64,000 nt of DNA from Streptomyces bluensis (GTDB lineage Bacteria; Actinomycetota; Actinomycetes; Streptomycetales; Streptomycetaceae): assembly GCF_014650715.1 (NCBI RefSeq), contig NZ_BMVM01000011.1, forward strand, positions 1 through 64,000, read 5' to 3'. Of this stretch, positions 15,773 through 24,173 are shown piece after piece. Both the position numbers and the translations under genes were made by a program. Position 1 is the stretch's first letter. Every line of letters begins with the position of its first letter. The notes under the pieces are model-generated. The model did not search any database. It was not told the origin of the DNA and saw nothing but the letters and a program-made list of their open reading frames with translations.

Positions 15773-16921
15773 ATGACCAACCTGCACGACTTCCTCAAGA
15801 AACACGTCAGCGACGGATCAGTGCCGGGAGCGGTGGCCCTGGTGGCGCGAGGCGACCGGACCGAGGTGGAGGCCGTCGGGGTCGCCGACGTCGAGGGCGC
15901 CGCTCCGATGGCGCGGGACTCGATCTTCCGTATCGCGTCGATCACCAAACCTGTCGTCGCCGCCGCGGTCATGATGCTCGTGGAGGACGGCCGGATGACG
16001 CTGGACGATCCGGTCGCGCGGTGGCTGCCGGAGCTCGCGGCACCGGTCGTTGTCCGTACGCCGTCCGGTCCGGTCGACGACGTGGTCCCGGCGGCCCGGC
16101 AGATCACTGTCGCCGACCTGTTGACCTTCCGGGCGGGATACGGCTTCCCGTCAGACTTCTCACTGCCCGCGCTTCTGCCGCTGTTCAGCGAGCTGAAGCA
16201 GGGGCCGCCGCAGCCGCAGGCCGTCGCGCCGCCGGACGAGTGGATGGCGAAGCTGTCACGCATTCCGCTGCTGCACCAGCCGGGCGACGCCTGGCTCTAC
16301 AACACCTGCTCCGACATCCAGGGTGTGCTGATCGCCAGGGTCTCGGGGCGGCCGCTGCCCGAGTTCCTGGCTGAGCGGCTGTTCGAGCCGCTGGGCATGG
16401 TCGACACCGGATTCGAGGTACCGGCCGGCAAGCGGGACCGGTTCACCAGTTACTACCGTGCCGATCCGCCGGGCGCGTTCCAACTGGTCGACGCCGCTGA
16501 CGGGCAGTGGGCCCGTATGCCGGCGTTCCCGTCCGGCGCGGGCGGTCTGGTGTCGACCGTCGACGACTGGTACGCCTTCGCGCGGATGCTGCTCGCCGAG
16601 GGCACCGCCGCCGGTCGCCGACTGCTGTCGCCCGCCTCGGTGGAGCTGATGATCACCGACCATCTGACCCGGGCCCAGCGCGAGGCGGGCAGGTTGTTCC
16701 TGGAGGGTCAGGGTTGGGGTTTCGGCGGCTCGGTCGACATCGAGACCGTCGATCCCTGGAACGTGCCGGGACGTTACGGCTGGGTCGGCGGCACCGGAAC
16801 GGCGGCGCACATCACCCCGTCCACCGGCACGGTGTCCATCCTGCTCACCCAGGTCGCGATGACCGACCCGACCCCACCGCCCCTGATGCGGGAGTTCTGG
16901 CGGTACGCGGCCGGAGTATGA
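15773..16921 (+). CDS. Serine hydrolase, beta-lactamase/class C fold
   Basis: The 382-residue protein has the SxxK motif SITK at residues 56-59 (Ser nucleophile, Lys base), a YxN-like WLYNTCSD, and a C-terminal WVGGTGTAAHI strand that stands where KTG lies in beta-lactamases. This pattern fits esterases and D-aminopeptidase-like members as well as penicillin-binding proteins. No signal peptide is seen, so it is probably cytoplasmic. The start at 15773 follows GAGGG at 4-5 nt. The substrate is not predictable. Confidence 0.88.
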   Translation: MTNLHDFLKKHVSDGSVPGAVALVARGDRTEVEAVGVADVEGAAPMARDSIFRIASITKPVVAAAVMMLVEDGRMTLDDPVARWLPELAAPVVVRTPSGPVDDVVPAARQITVADLLTFRAGYGFPSDFSLPALLPLFSELKQGPPQPQAVAPPDEWMAKLSRIPLLHQPGDAWLYNTCSDIQGVLIARVSGRPLPEFLAERLFEPLGMVDTGFEVPAGKRDRFTSYYRADPPGAFQLVDAADGQWARMPAFPSGAGGLVSTVDDWYAFARMLLAEGTAAGRRLLSPASVELMITDHLTRAQREAGRLFLEGQGWGFGGSVDIETVDPWNVPGRYGWVGGTGTAAHITPSTGTVSILLTQVAMTDPTPPPLMREFWRYAAGV

Positions 16922-16929
16922 GCTTGTAC

Positions 16930-17327
16930 TGAGGGTTTCGGCGCACGGGCCGGGCCGGCCTCTCCCAGGAACGCCTGCCAGCGCATGTCGACGTCCTCGC
17001 CGCTCAGGCCGCTGGCCGACGACCACAGCCAGAGCGGCAGTGGAACTCCTTGCCATGCTTCGGCGGCCGCCCGCCCTGCGGCGGGGAGATCCACGGAACC
17101 GGGACGGGCTTGCGCATCACCCGTTCCGTACGCATCCGGCCCAGAACCTCCACCCGCAGCCCTGCCAGATCGACGACCGCCCGGCGGACCTGCGCGGCGG
17201 TCACCTCGGCGACATCGTCGGCCGGACCGAGACACACGGCGTCCAGCAGTTGGCACCAGGGCGTCCGGCCCGATTCTCCGCAGCCGGACCCGCCCGGGGT
17301 CATGGCCCATGAGCACACAAGGCTCAC
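16930..17327 (-). pseudogene. Decayed transposase remnant
   Basis: Two pieces of one transposase type are readable in different minus-strand frames. The first (about 17080-17327) carries VLGRMRTERVMRKPVPVP and GGRPPKHGKEF. The second (about 16950-17050) carries WLWSSASGLSGEDVDMRWQAFL. In intact Streptomyces transposases of this kind I recall these motifs being separated by several dozen residues that are missing here. No full frame, terminal inverted repeats or target duplications were found. This fills most of the 433-bp gap between the serine hydrolase and the VOC gene. Confidence 0.65.
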
Positions 17328-17354
17328 GCGTCGGGGGGTCGCTAAGGCTCAGCG

Positions 17355-18095
17355 TCAGGACGGGTCGAGGACGCAGAACTCGTGGCCCTCCGGGTCGGCC
17401 AGGCACGTCCAGGGGACGTCGCCCTGGCCGAGGTCGAGGTCAGTGGCGCCGAGGGCCCGCAGCCGGGCCACCTCTGCCGCTTTGTCGTCACCGGGGTACG
17501 GCAGCAGGTCGAGATGGACCCGGTCCGGCACGGTCTTCACGTCGGGCGTGCGGAGGAATTCGAGATACGGGCCGGCATCCTTGGCGGAGCGCAACACCGC
17601 CTGATCGTCGCTCACCTCGTGCAGGGTCCAGTCCATCGCCTCGTCCCAGAACCGGGCCATGGCCCGCGGATCCGCGCAGTCGACCACCACCGCGGCGATC
17701 GGCCCGGTGTCCCGGTAGATCGCGCGAGGTTCCAGCACGCAGAACTCGTTGCCCTCGGGGTCGGCGAGGACCATCCACGGCACCTCACCCTGGCCCACGT
17801 CAGCGGGCGTCGCACCGAGAGACTTCAGGCGCGCGACCAGCTCCGCCTGATGGGCCGCGGAGGTGGTGGCGAGATCGAGGTGTACACGGTTCTTCGCCGA
17901 TGTCCTGGGTTCCGGGACGGGGACGACATCGATGCCGACGAAGACCGGGTCCGGCCAGACGAGGCCGCCGGCGGGTCCGACGTAGGTGGTGACCCCGGGG
18001 CTGTAAGCACTCCAGCCGAGCGCCTCCGCCCAGAACCTGCCGACTGCCGAAGGATCAAGAGCCTTTATGTTCACCATGACAGGTCGCAGTGCCAT
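17355..18095 (-). CDS. Two-domain VOC family protein
   Basis: The 246-residue protein is an internal duplication of the glyoxalase fold. Repeat 1 (about residues 1-120) ends in GEVPWMVLADPEGNEFCVLEP; repeat 2 (about 125-246) ends in GDVPWTCLADPEGHEFCVLDP. Each contains a VHLDL strand with the conserved His, and a Glu near the C-terminus. This is the common actinobacterial tandem VOC protein of unknown reaction. Start 18095 follows AGGA, and the homologous region begins at MALRPVMVNIKALDP. Two copies of one domain argue for a recent internal duplication. Confidence 0.9.
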   Translation of the reverse strand: MALRPVMVNIKALDPSAVGRFWAEALGWSAYSPGVTTYVGPAGGLVWPDPVFVGIDVVPVPEPRTSAKNRVHLDLATTSAAHQAELVARLKSLGATPADVGQGEVPWMVLADPEGNEFCVLEPRAIYRDTGPIAAVVVDCADPRAMARFWDEAMDWTLHEVSDDQAVLRSAKDAGPYLEFLRTPDVKTVPDRVHLDLLPYPGDDKAAEVARLRALGATDLDLGQGDVPWTCLADPEGHEFCVLDPS

Positions 18096-18134
18096 GCCGG
18101 CGATCCTATGCGCCCGCTCGGGCTCAGCCTTCTT

Positions 18135-18308
18135 ATGTCCTCCCGCCCTCGGCCTCACGGCCCGGTGCAGCGCGCCCGAAAGGCCGTCAACGATGCGATC
18201 CGGCGACTCATGGATGAGCCCCCGGCCGACCAGAGGACAGAACGGTACGAGCTCCTGCTCATCCAGTGGCGCGAGCTCGCAGACCGGGACGTCACACCCG
18301 CCGCCTGA
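18135..18308 (+). CDS. Small hypothetical protein, DNA-binding-like helix content
   Basis: A 57-residue ORF has an amphipathic, charged sequence (AVNDAIRRLMDE; TERYELLLIQWREL) like small Streptomyces proteins of unknown role. Codon-position GC looks coding-like, but no ribosome site precedes the ATG at 18135, so the start is uncertain. The 3' end is followed at about 105 bp by the end of the AraC gene on the opposite strand. Confidence 0.45.
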   Translation: MSSRPRPHGPVQRARKAVNDAIRRLMDEPPADQRTERYELLLIQWRELADRDVTPAA

Positions 18309-18413
18309 ACTGACCGATGCCCGCCCGGGAAGATCCTCCGGACAGGCATCGGCCTGTCGGCGTTCCTGTGGGCGGCAGTGAGCCCGGCCGCCCTCGGGGG
18401 GAGAGATAAGCCC

Positions 18414-19400
18414 CTACGACGGGGAGGCGGAGGCTTGGTGTCGGTAGTCGCGAGGGGAGAGGCCGTAGGCGGCGCGGAAGGCGCGGGTGAAGACGGCGTG
18501 GTGGGTGAAGCCCCAGCGGTGCGCGATCTCGTGTACGGGTAAGGCCCGCTGGCCAGGGTCGTTGAGGTCCCGGCGAGCTTGTTCCAGCCGGTGCCGGCGG
18601 ATCCATCCGGTGACCGTGGCTCCTTGGCCGTGATCCTTGAAGACGCGGTGCAGGTAGCTGACCGAGATATGGTGCGCGGCGGCGATCCCAGCCGGTGTGA
18701 GATCGGGGTCACCCAGACGCTTCCGGATGAAGGACTGAATCTGCAGCGCCAGGGTGCGGGTCCGGGTTTCCGGAGCGAGGTGGCTTTCGGCTTCAAGTTC
18801 GGCCGCGAGCAGCGCGGACACCAGATCGATCAGAATGCCTTGCAGGAGAGGTCCGTCGGACGGGCGGAAAGAATCAGTACCTCCGGCCAGCTGGGTGACG
18901 AACCCGGCCAAGAGCGCACCGAAACCCTCACGCCCCGACAACGGATGAGTGACCAGCCGATCGATCTGATCCAAGGGCACCGACACCATGTTCTTGGGTA
19001 CTTCGATTCCGATGACCTTGAGCGGTTCATGCCCGGACACAAAGGCCAGGGCGTCGTACGGGCGCGACGTATCGAGGATCTGAATGTCCAAGGGGGCGCA
19101 CGTATCCTGCTGATTCCCCTGCGCCAGCGTCTTTTCTCCCCGGAGCATCAGCGTGAGGTGATACGCCTCCGGATCGCTCTGCCGGATCAGCCTCGGGGTT
19201 CGCTGATATCTCGTCGCTTGCACGGTTCCCGGCCATACGCACACGGAGCCGAGCTGCAGGAGTCGCATGTCCGCGTAGAAGTCATCTGCGTAGTCGCTGG
19301 TGATGCGCATGGGTGCGTGCAGGTTCACCATCTCCTCGTGCCAGCAGTCGAACCTGTCGGCTCTGGGAAGCTCACTGGTCCGGAACACGGTCTCAATCAT
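18414..19400 (-). CDS. AraC family regulator, paralogue 1 (TTA-containing)
   Basis: The 328-residue regulator has an N-terminal sensing/dimer domain of the AraC-binding-domain-like type (RLIRQSDPEAYHLTLMLRG) and a C-terminal AraC helix-turn-helix domain (ISVSYLHRVFKDHG; FTHHAVFTRAFRAAYGLSPRDYR). The second of two ATGs (19400) has better spacing from GGGGAG. It sits 38 bp downstream of a close paralogue in the same orientation. Codon 287 is TTA (plus 18540-18542), a bldA-dependent codon lacking in the paralogue, so this copy may act later in growth. Confidence 0.9.
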   Translation of the reverse strand: MIETVFRTSELPRADRFDCWHEEMVNLHAPMRITSDYADDFYADMRLLQLGSVCVWPGTVQATRYQRTPRLIRQSDPEAYHLTLMLRGEKTLAQGNQQDTCAPLDIQILDTSRPYDALAFVSGHEPLKVIGIEVPKNMVSVPLDQIDRLVTHPLSGREGFGALLAGFVTQLAGGTDSFRPSDGPLLQGILIDLVSALLAAELEAESHLAPETRTRTLALQIQSFIRKRLGDPDLTPAGIAAAHHISVSYLHRVFKDHGQGATVTGWIRRHRLEQARRDLNDPGQRALPVHEIAHRWGFTHHAVFTRAFRAAYGLSPRDYRHQASASPS

Positions 19401-19438
19401 CATTTCTCCCCCTGTGCGAAGCAGAGACGTCCGGCCGG

Positions 19439-20497
19439 TCACCCTGTTGAATCGGCGTCGCTGTGGTGATGTTGACCATCGTCTTGTGGCTTGGTGGGCT
19501 TGGTGAGCGCGGCCACGCCGTGTTCCGTCTGCGTCTGGTGGCGGTAGTCGCTCGGCGCGAGGGCGTAGGCCGCGCGGAATGCGCGGGTGAAGACAGCGTG
19601 GTGTGCGAAACCCCAGCGGGCGGCGATATCGCAGATGGGCAAGGCTCGTTTCGCCGGGTCGCCGAGGTCGCGTCGGGCCTGTTCCAGGCGGTGATGCCGG
19701 ATGAATCCCGCCACCGTGCTTCCCGGACCGTGGATCCGGAAGAGACGGTGCAGGTAGCTGACCGAGATGTGGTGCGCGGCGGCGACCGCGGCGGGGGTCA
19801 GGTCGGGGTCGTTGAGACGCTGCCGGATGAAGGACTGAATCCGCAGCGTCATGGTGTGAGCGTGGGTTTCCGGGGCGAGTGAGTCCTCGGCGTCGAGTTC
19901 GTGGGCGAACAGGGCGGCGAGCAGGTCCGCCAGGACTGTCTCCAACCGCGGGCCATCGGCTGCTGTGTAAGAGCCGGTGTTTGTTGTCAGGTGGGTGAGG
20001 AAGCTCGACAGCAGTGCACCGACCCCGTGTTGTCCCGTCAGCCGGCGGCCAATCACCCGGTCGACCTGGCGCACAGGCAGCGGCAGCCGCGCCTTGGGGA
20101 CTTCGACGCCCACGCAGGCGACGTGGTCCTGTCGCTCGTCCATGTGGATCGCGAACGGTCGCGAGCTGTCGTTGGTCCGCAGGTCGTAAGCGCCGTACGT
20201 GGCGTCCGGGCCGCTCATCGTGAACCCCACCGTCCCGTGGATGATCAGCGACAGGTGGTACAGCTCCGGGTCGGACTGCCGGATGAGCTTCGGCGTTCGC
20301 AGAACAGCTACGGGCTGCATGGCCATCGGCGACACGATCATGTTCCCGAGTTCGACAACACGCTGATGCGCCCGGTAGTCGGACGTGTCCCGCCTGGTGA
20401 CCTCCATAGGGGCGTGAGTCCTGCCCAACCGCTCGCGCCACGCCGCGAACCGATCGACCGCGGGCAATTCGTCGGTGCGGAACACCGTCTCAATCAC
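19439..20497 (-). CDS. AraC family regulator, paralogue 2
   Basis: The 352-residue regulator has the same layout as its downstream neighbour: ETVFRTDELPAVDRFAAWRE at the N-terminus and ISVSYLHRLFRIHG and FAHHAVFTRAFRAAYALAPSDYR in the DNA-binding domain. Most of the C-terminal half is identical to paralogue 1, which indicates tandem duplication. GTG start at 20497 with GGAG 6 nt upstream. A His/Asp-rich tail (about 30 residues, DDGQHHHSDADSTG) is unique to this copy. The two regulators are probably co-transcribed; a divergent target, the secreted inhibitor-like gene at 20883, is possible. Confidence 0.9.
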   Translation of the reverse strand: MIETVFRTDELPAVDRFAAWRERLGRTHAPMEVTRRDTSDYRAHQRVVELGNMIVSPMAMQPVAVLRTPKLIRQSDPELYHLSLIIHGTVGFTMSGPDATYGAYDLRTNDSSRPFAIHMDERQDHVACVGVEVPKARLPLPVRQVDRVIGRRLTGQHGVGALLSSFLTHLTTNTGSYTAADGPRLETVLADLLAALFAHELDAEDSLAPETHAHTMTLRIQSFIRQRLNDPDLTPAAVAAAHHISVSYLHRLFRIHGPGSTVAGFIRHHRLEQARRDLGDPAKRALPICDIAARWGFAHHAVFTRAFRAAYALAPSDYRHQTQTEHGVAALTKPTKPQDDGQHHHSDADSTG

Positions 20498-20882
20498 TGT
20501 CGTCTCCCCCGTCGCACGGTGCACACACGCCCGAACAGCACACGAGGTCCCGTCGGCAGTCGCAGGGTGCAGGACCAGCATGAAGGAGGGCGTTGGAGCG
20601 ACAAAGACGTTTTCTCGACACCAGGGGTGCTGGGGCGGACGACCGCCCTCTCGCGCCACGGGACGGATCGCGTGTAGAGGCTGCGTCAAGAAAGCAGCCA
20701 CTGTCCGTCAAGGAAACTCGACGAGGTTCGTGACAGTGTTGATCTCATCCAGTCGTCGAAGAAAAGCATCAGCGCACTCGGCGGATGGAATGTGAAAAGA
20801 AATTCACGTACACAGCAGTGCTGTGCAGAAATCTCGCTGTCCAAAAACATTCCCAGTGGTACAGAAATGAGAGGACGCCGTT
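20498..20882. promoter_or_regulatory. 385-bp divergent intergenic region with hyphenated palindrome
   Basis: No gene is supported here. At 20811-20825 there is a hyphenated palindrome CACAGCA-G-TGCTGTG just before the secreted inhibitor-like gene. The neighbourhood 20735-20860 is unusually A-rich for this genome. It should contain the divergent promoters of the AraC paralogue 2 gene and of 20883. Confidence 0.4.
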
Positions 20883-21296
20883 GTGCGACGACGTTTCGCA
20901 ATGCTGTGCAGCGCCATGGCCGTGGCCGTACCAGCCGTCACGTTGGGGGGCGGGACACCCGCGGTCGCCAACTCCGAAACAGGCAGCGCCGCGGTGGAAC
21001 GGTTCTGGGTCTACGGCGACGACGGACTGAACGGTGACAAGAAGTCCTACACCGGGACCGACAGAAACTTCGAGAACGACGAGTGGGACGGCGGGTCTGC
21101 GGAGGGGGCGGTGAGCGACTCGGTCAGTTCGGTGGACAACAACACCAGCCGCTTCGTCGTGCTCTACGCCAACCGCGCACCGAGCGGTTCCACCGTCTGC
21201 TCAGGTGCGCAGTACGTGTCCCAGCCGTGGACGTCGGACAGCGACCTCAGCAACAACAACTTCGACAACAAGGCCGACTGCCTGGTCTTCCGGTAA
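20883..21296 (+). CDS. Secreted peptidase inhibitor-like protein (I36 type)
   Basis: A 137-residue exported protein with signal peptide MRRRFAMLCSAMAVAVPAV and a cleavage site near GTPAVA. The mature part has a crystallin-like pattern of short strands (YTGTDRNFENDEW; VSSVDNNTSRFVVLYANR) and two late Cys (TVCSGAQY, ADCLVF) reminiscent of Streptomyces metallopeptidase inhibitors of the I36/SMPI kind. GAGAGGA lies 7 nt before the GTG. The inhibitor role is inferred from the fold. It is followed by another secreted gene 80 bp downstream. Confidence 0.65.
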   Translation: MRRRFAMLCSAMAVAVPAVTLGGGTPAVANSETGSAAVERFWVYGDDGLNGDKKSYTGTDRNFENDEWDGGSAEGAVSDSVSSVDNNTSRFVVLYANRAPSGSTVCSGAQYVSQPWTSDSDLSNNNFDNKADCLVFR

Positions 21297-21376
21297 TCAC
21301 CGGGCGAGGCGGGTGGCGGCTCGCTCGGCGCCCGCCTCGCACTCAGTTCTCCGATCGATCCACGGGAAGCGCCGAC

Positions 21377-22267
21377 ATGTCCGTCCGCACACGAAGTGCC
21401 CTTGTCGCGACGGCCGCTGTGCTCATGGTCGGCTCGTTCATGACGGTGGCTGTCGTATCCACGGCATCCGGCCCTCAGCGCTCCGCGAAGGCGGCGGATG
21501 TCCCGCCGGGGCGAGAGGCGCGTGAGCTGATCCTCCCCTTCGACGCGTACGGGCTCTCCACGTTCCAGATCCATACCGTCGAGTACGCCCAGGACCTCCT
21601 CATCCGCGACTGCATGCGCGCCCAGGGCCTGGGCTGGGATCCGCTGCCGCCACCGGCCGAGGCTGCCGCCGAACCGCCCAACCGGCGCCGCTACGGCGTG
21701 CTCGAAGCCGAGGTGGCTGCCCGCTACGGCTACCACCTGCCCCCTCCTACGCAGGCCATGAACCGCCGTGAAGCGGTGTGGAAGGAGAGACGGGACCTGC
21801 CGTCCCATGTGCGGCGCGCCGCCTACGGTGAGGAGGGTGGCGGCGGATGCTGGAAGAAGGCGCAGGAGTCGCTGCTTCAGGGGGCCGAGTTCGACACGTC
21901 CCAGTACAACGCCTATGTCTCTGAAGCGTTCGACGAAGCGCTGGACGACCCCGAGGTAACCGCGGCCATTCGTAAGTGGAGCGCGTGCATGCGGGCCCGT
22001 GGCTTCGAGCAGGCGGATCCTCTGAGTGTTACGGGCGATCCGAGTTGGAGGAAATCGTCGCGCCCTTCCCCGCAGGAGATCGCCACCGCGCGAGCGGACG
22101 TACGGTGCAAGGAGAGCACCGGTCTGATCTCCGTCTGGCGCCAGGTCGACACCCGGATACAGCGGAAGATCATCCGCTCGCACGAGGAGGACTTCCGCGC
22201 TTTCGCCGAGAGCAAGACGCGCTGGCTGGAGACCGCCCGCCAAGCGGTGCGCGACGACAGGAGATGA
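21377..22267 (+). CDS. Secreted or membrane-anchored protein of unknown function
   Basis: The 296-residue protein starts with a signal or anchor (RSALVATAAVLMVGSFMTVAVVS), followed by a largely helical, charged ectodomain with a few Cys (DCMRAQ, SACMRARG, CWKKAQ). No catalytic motif is recognised. The sequence shape resembles uncharacterised Streptomyces exported proteins with paired Cys. The ATG at 21377 was taken because the signal peptide begins there; the site GGGAAG is weak. Confidence 0.7.
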   Translation: MSVRTRSALVATAAVLMVGSFMTVAVVSTASGPQRSAKAADVPPGREARELILPFDAYGLSTFQIHTVEYAQDLLIRDCMRAQGLGWDPLPPPAEAAAEPPNRRRYGVLEAEVAARYGYHLPPPTQAMNRREAVWKERRDLPSHVRRAAYGEEGGGGCWKKAQESLLQGAEFDTSQYNAYVSEAFDEALDDPEVTAAIRKWSACMRARGFEQADPLSVTGDPSWRKSSRPSPQEIATARADVRCKESTGLISVWRQVDTRIQRKIIRSHEEDFRAFAESKTRWLETARQAVRDDRR

Positions 22268-22379
22268 GCCGCACCGCCGGCAGTCTCACCGCGTGGCATA
22301 CGAGCAGCCGGTTGGGGAGGTTCAGTGCGTACGCTCAGTCCTCGATCACCATGACTTGCTGCATCATGCCGGGGCGTAC

Positions 22380-22559
22380 GGAGAAGATGCCGATCTCCGC
22401 CCCGCCCTCGTGGACCTGGCCCCGGCCGCAGCTCCGCCACCGAGCTGCGCAGGGCAGGTGCTCATCACGTCCTCGACAACCTCACGGACGTAGAGCGCCT
22501 GCCGGCCCTCATCGCGAGCCGGAACAAAACGCTCTTTGAATCCCGATTCGAGTCGTAGA
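22380..22559 (+). pseudogene. Possible C-terminal remnant of a HAD-type hydrolase
   Basis: In the 377-bp gap after 22267, one frame reads TELRRAGAHHVLDNLTDVERLPALIA and ends in a stop near 22559. This is like the C-terminus of HAD-family phosphatases (AGAHxVLxxLTDL). The sequence upstream in the same frame is interrupted, and an intact gene is missing. The resemblance is short and I am not sure of it. Confidence 0.3.
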
Positions 22560-22579
22560 AGGCCAGACGCCCAGACGTG

Positions 22580-22616
22580 CGAACGCCCGCCTCAGGGAGG
22601 GGCAGGCGGGCGTTCG
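22580..22616. terminator. Perfect 13-bp hairpin after snapalysin gene
   Basis: Arms CGAACGCCCGCCT (22580-22592) and AGGCGGGCGTTCG (22604-22616) are fully complementary around an 11-nt loop. The hairpin lies 28 bp beyond the stop of the snapalysin gene (minus strand) and is its likely terminator; no T-run follows, as is usual in Streptomyces. Confidence 0.8.
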
Positions 22617-22644
22617 GTCTTCCTCATGTGTGGTGCGGCGGGTG

Positions 22645-23208
22645 TCAGTCCACGATCACGTCGGCGCGTGGCGCCGGGGCCCGGCCGACGAGCGCGCCGC
22701 CGAAGTTCCCCTCGACCTCCGCCTTCTCCGCCGCGTTCGGGTAGGGGTTCGTGCACGTGGTGCCCGCGCTGGAACCGGACATCAGGCTTGAGCACGGTCC
22801 GGGCTTGCGGTCGGGCAGGCCCAGGATGTGCCCGAGTTCGTGGGACGAGATACGGATCGTGTTGTGGCCCTCGTTGACGGCCTGGCGCCCGATGTAGACG
22901 GTTCCGTTGCCCAGGGTGGTGGGCAGGGCGCGCGGCCAGCCGTCGTCCGCGAGGACCCGTATGTTCGCGCGTTGCCCGGCGGCGACCGGCCGCAGCTCGA
23001 CGGCGTCGACACTCTCGTTCCAGATCGCCGCGCCCCGGTCGACCGCGCTCTTGAACTCGGCGGAGCCGCTGGCGTCGTAGGTGAAGACCCGGGCGGCGAG
23101 GGGGGCATCCTTTGCGTCAGGGGTAGCGGCTACGGCCTGGGCGCCCGTCAGGGACAGGGACACCACCAAGGCAGCGGCCAGGCCGCCGGTCAGCGTGCGG
23201 ACGTACAT
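22645..23208 (-). CDS. snpA: Snapalysin family secreted zinc metalloprotease
   Basis: This is a small extracellular neutral protease. The 187-residue precursor has signal peptide MYVRTLTGGLAAALVVSLSL and the zinc motif HELGHILGLPD at 123-133 (His123, Glu124, His127, Asp133), the aspartate-containing HExxHxxGxxD signature of snapalysins. Two Cys (CSSL, TCTNP) probably form a disulfide. AAGGAGG precedes the ATG. The LysR regulator usually found divergently next to snpA is absent; an SDR gene lies on the plus strand instead. It should act outside the cell on protein substrates. Confidence 0.93.
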   Translation of the reverse strand: MYVRTLTGGLAAALVVSLSLTGAQAVAATPDAKDAPLAARVFTYDASGSAEFKSAVDRGAAIWNESVDAVELRPVAAGQRANIRVLADDGWPRALPTTLGNGTVYIGRQAVNEGHNTIRISSHELGHILGLPDRKPGPCSSLMSGSSAGTTCTNPYPNAAEKAEVEGNFGGALVGRAPAPRADVIVD

Positions 23209-23384
23209 GATCGACCTCCTTGTGGGGGAAGGTTAGTCGTGTGGTAGTCGTGCTCATGACATTCTGCTCACTGCCCGGTGGGGGTGGGGGTGAATCCGCC
23301 AATCCGAGGTGGGCCCGACCGGATGTCGCAAGGGTGGTGAGTAATGCGGGCGCTCGGGGCACCGTCACTGCCATGATCGGTGAC

Positions 23385-23969
23385 ATGAAAGTACTGGTGG
23401 TCGGAGCGACGGGAACGGTCGGCAGTGCTGTCGCCGGCGCGTTGGAGGCTTCTCATCAGGTCGTGAAGGCTTCGCGCAGAGGCCCGGTGACGGTGGATCT
23501 GGAAAATCCCGCCTCCCTGGATGCGCTCTTCGGCGAGGTGACGGACCTGGACGCCGTGGTGTGCTGTGCCGCCAGCGGCCCGCTGGTGGACCTGGCGTCA
23601 GCGACGGATGACGAGATCGCCGACGGACTGCGGGGCAAGCTCTTGGGACAGGTCGCGCTGGCCCGGCGAGCGGTGAGGCATCTTCGGGACGGCGGTTCGA
23701 TCACTCTGACCGGAGGCACCTTCTCCGCTCCGCTCGCCCGCGGCTCGCTGGGAGCCCTCATCAACTCTGGTCTGGAGGGCTTCGTCCGCAATGCGGCTGA
23801 TGAGCTGCCGCGGAGTCTGCGTATCAACCTCATCAGCCCTGGGTGGGTAAAGGAGACCCTGGAAAGCATGGGGGCGGACCCAACCGGCGGTACTCCCGTC
23901 CGCGAGGTGGCCCGTGCCTATGTGGAGGCCGTGCAAGGCACCGCGCAGGGCCAGACCATACGCCCGTAA
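23385..23969 (+). CDS. SDR-family oxidoreductase lacking the YxxxK pair
   Basis: The 194-residue protein has the Rossmann start VLVVGATGTVGSAV and the late ELPRSLRINLISPGWVKETL typical of short SDRs. The catalytic Tyr-x-x-x-Lys is not visible: the segment where it should lie reads TFSAPLARGSLGALINSGLEGFV. This suggests a non-classical SDR subgroup that may have another activity or only bind the nucleotide. Start 23385 begins the Rossmann fold; an ATG at 23373 is an alternative. Nothing in the immediate neighbourhood gives a pathway. Confidence 0.8.
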   Translation: MKVLVVGATGTVGSAVAGALEASHQVVKASRRGPVTVDLENPASLDALFGEVTDLDAVVCCAASGPLVDLASATDDEIADGLRGKLLGQVALARRAVRHLRDGGSITLTGGTFSAPLARGSLGALINSGLEGFVRNAADELPRSLRINLISPGWVKETLESMGADPTGGTPVREVARAYVEAVQGTAQGQTIRP

Positions 23970-23993
23970 CTGCCAGAGCAGCCCGCGAAGAGA

Positions 23994-24075
23994 GCAATTG
24001 GCAGATCTCGGCCACCGAAAGTCTGGTGCGGCTTGGGGCCGGAGCCGTCAGGGCTGACCCAAATCTGCCAATTGC
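23994..24075. repeat. 13-bp inverted repeats flanking 56 bp (MITE-like or hairpin)
   Basis: GCAATTGGCAGAT (23994-24006) and ATCTGCCAATTGC (24063-24075) are perfect inverted repeats separated by 56 bp of GC-rich sequence with no ORF. The whole unit is 82 bp and sits between the SDR and ThuA genes, which face the same way. It could be a long terminator-like stem or a small mobile-element scar. The AATT core is atypical of this GC-rich genome. Confidence 0.6.
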
Positions 24076-24173
24076 CGTGTGACCTGATTGTCCTGCTGGG
24101 CGGGGCACGGCCAGCCCTTCTTCGAAATTTTCGGTCCTTGGGGGCGGCAGTCGCAGCGAAATAGGCTCTGCCC

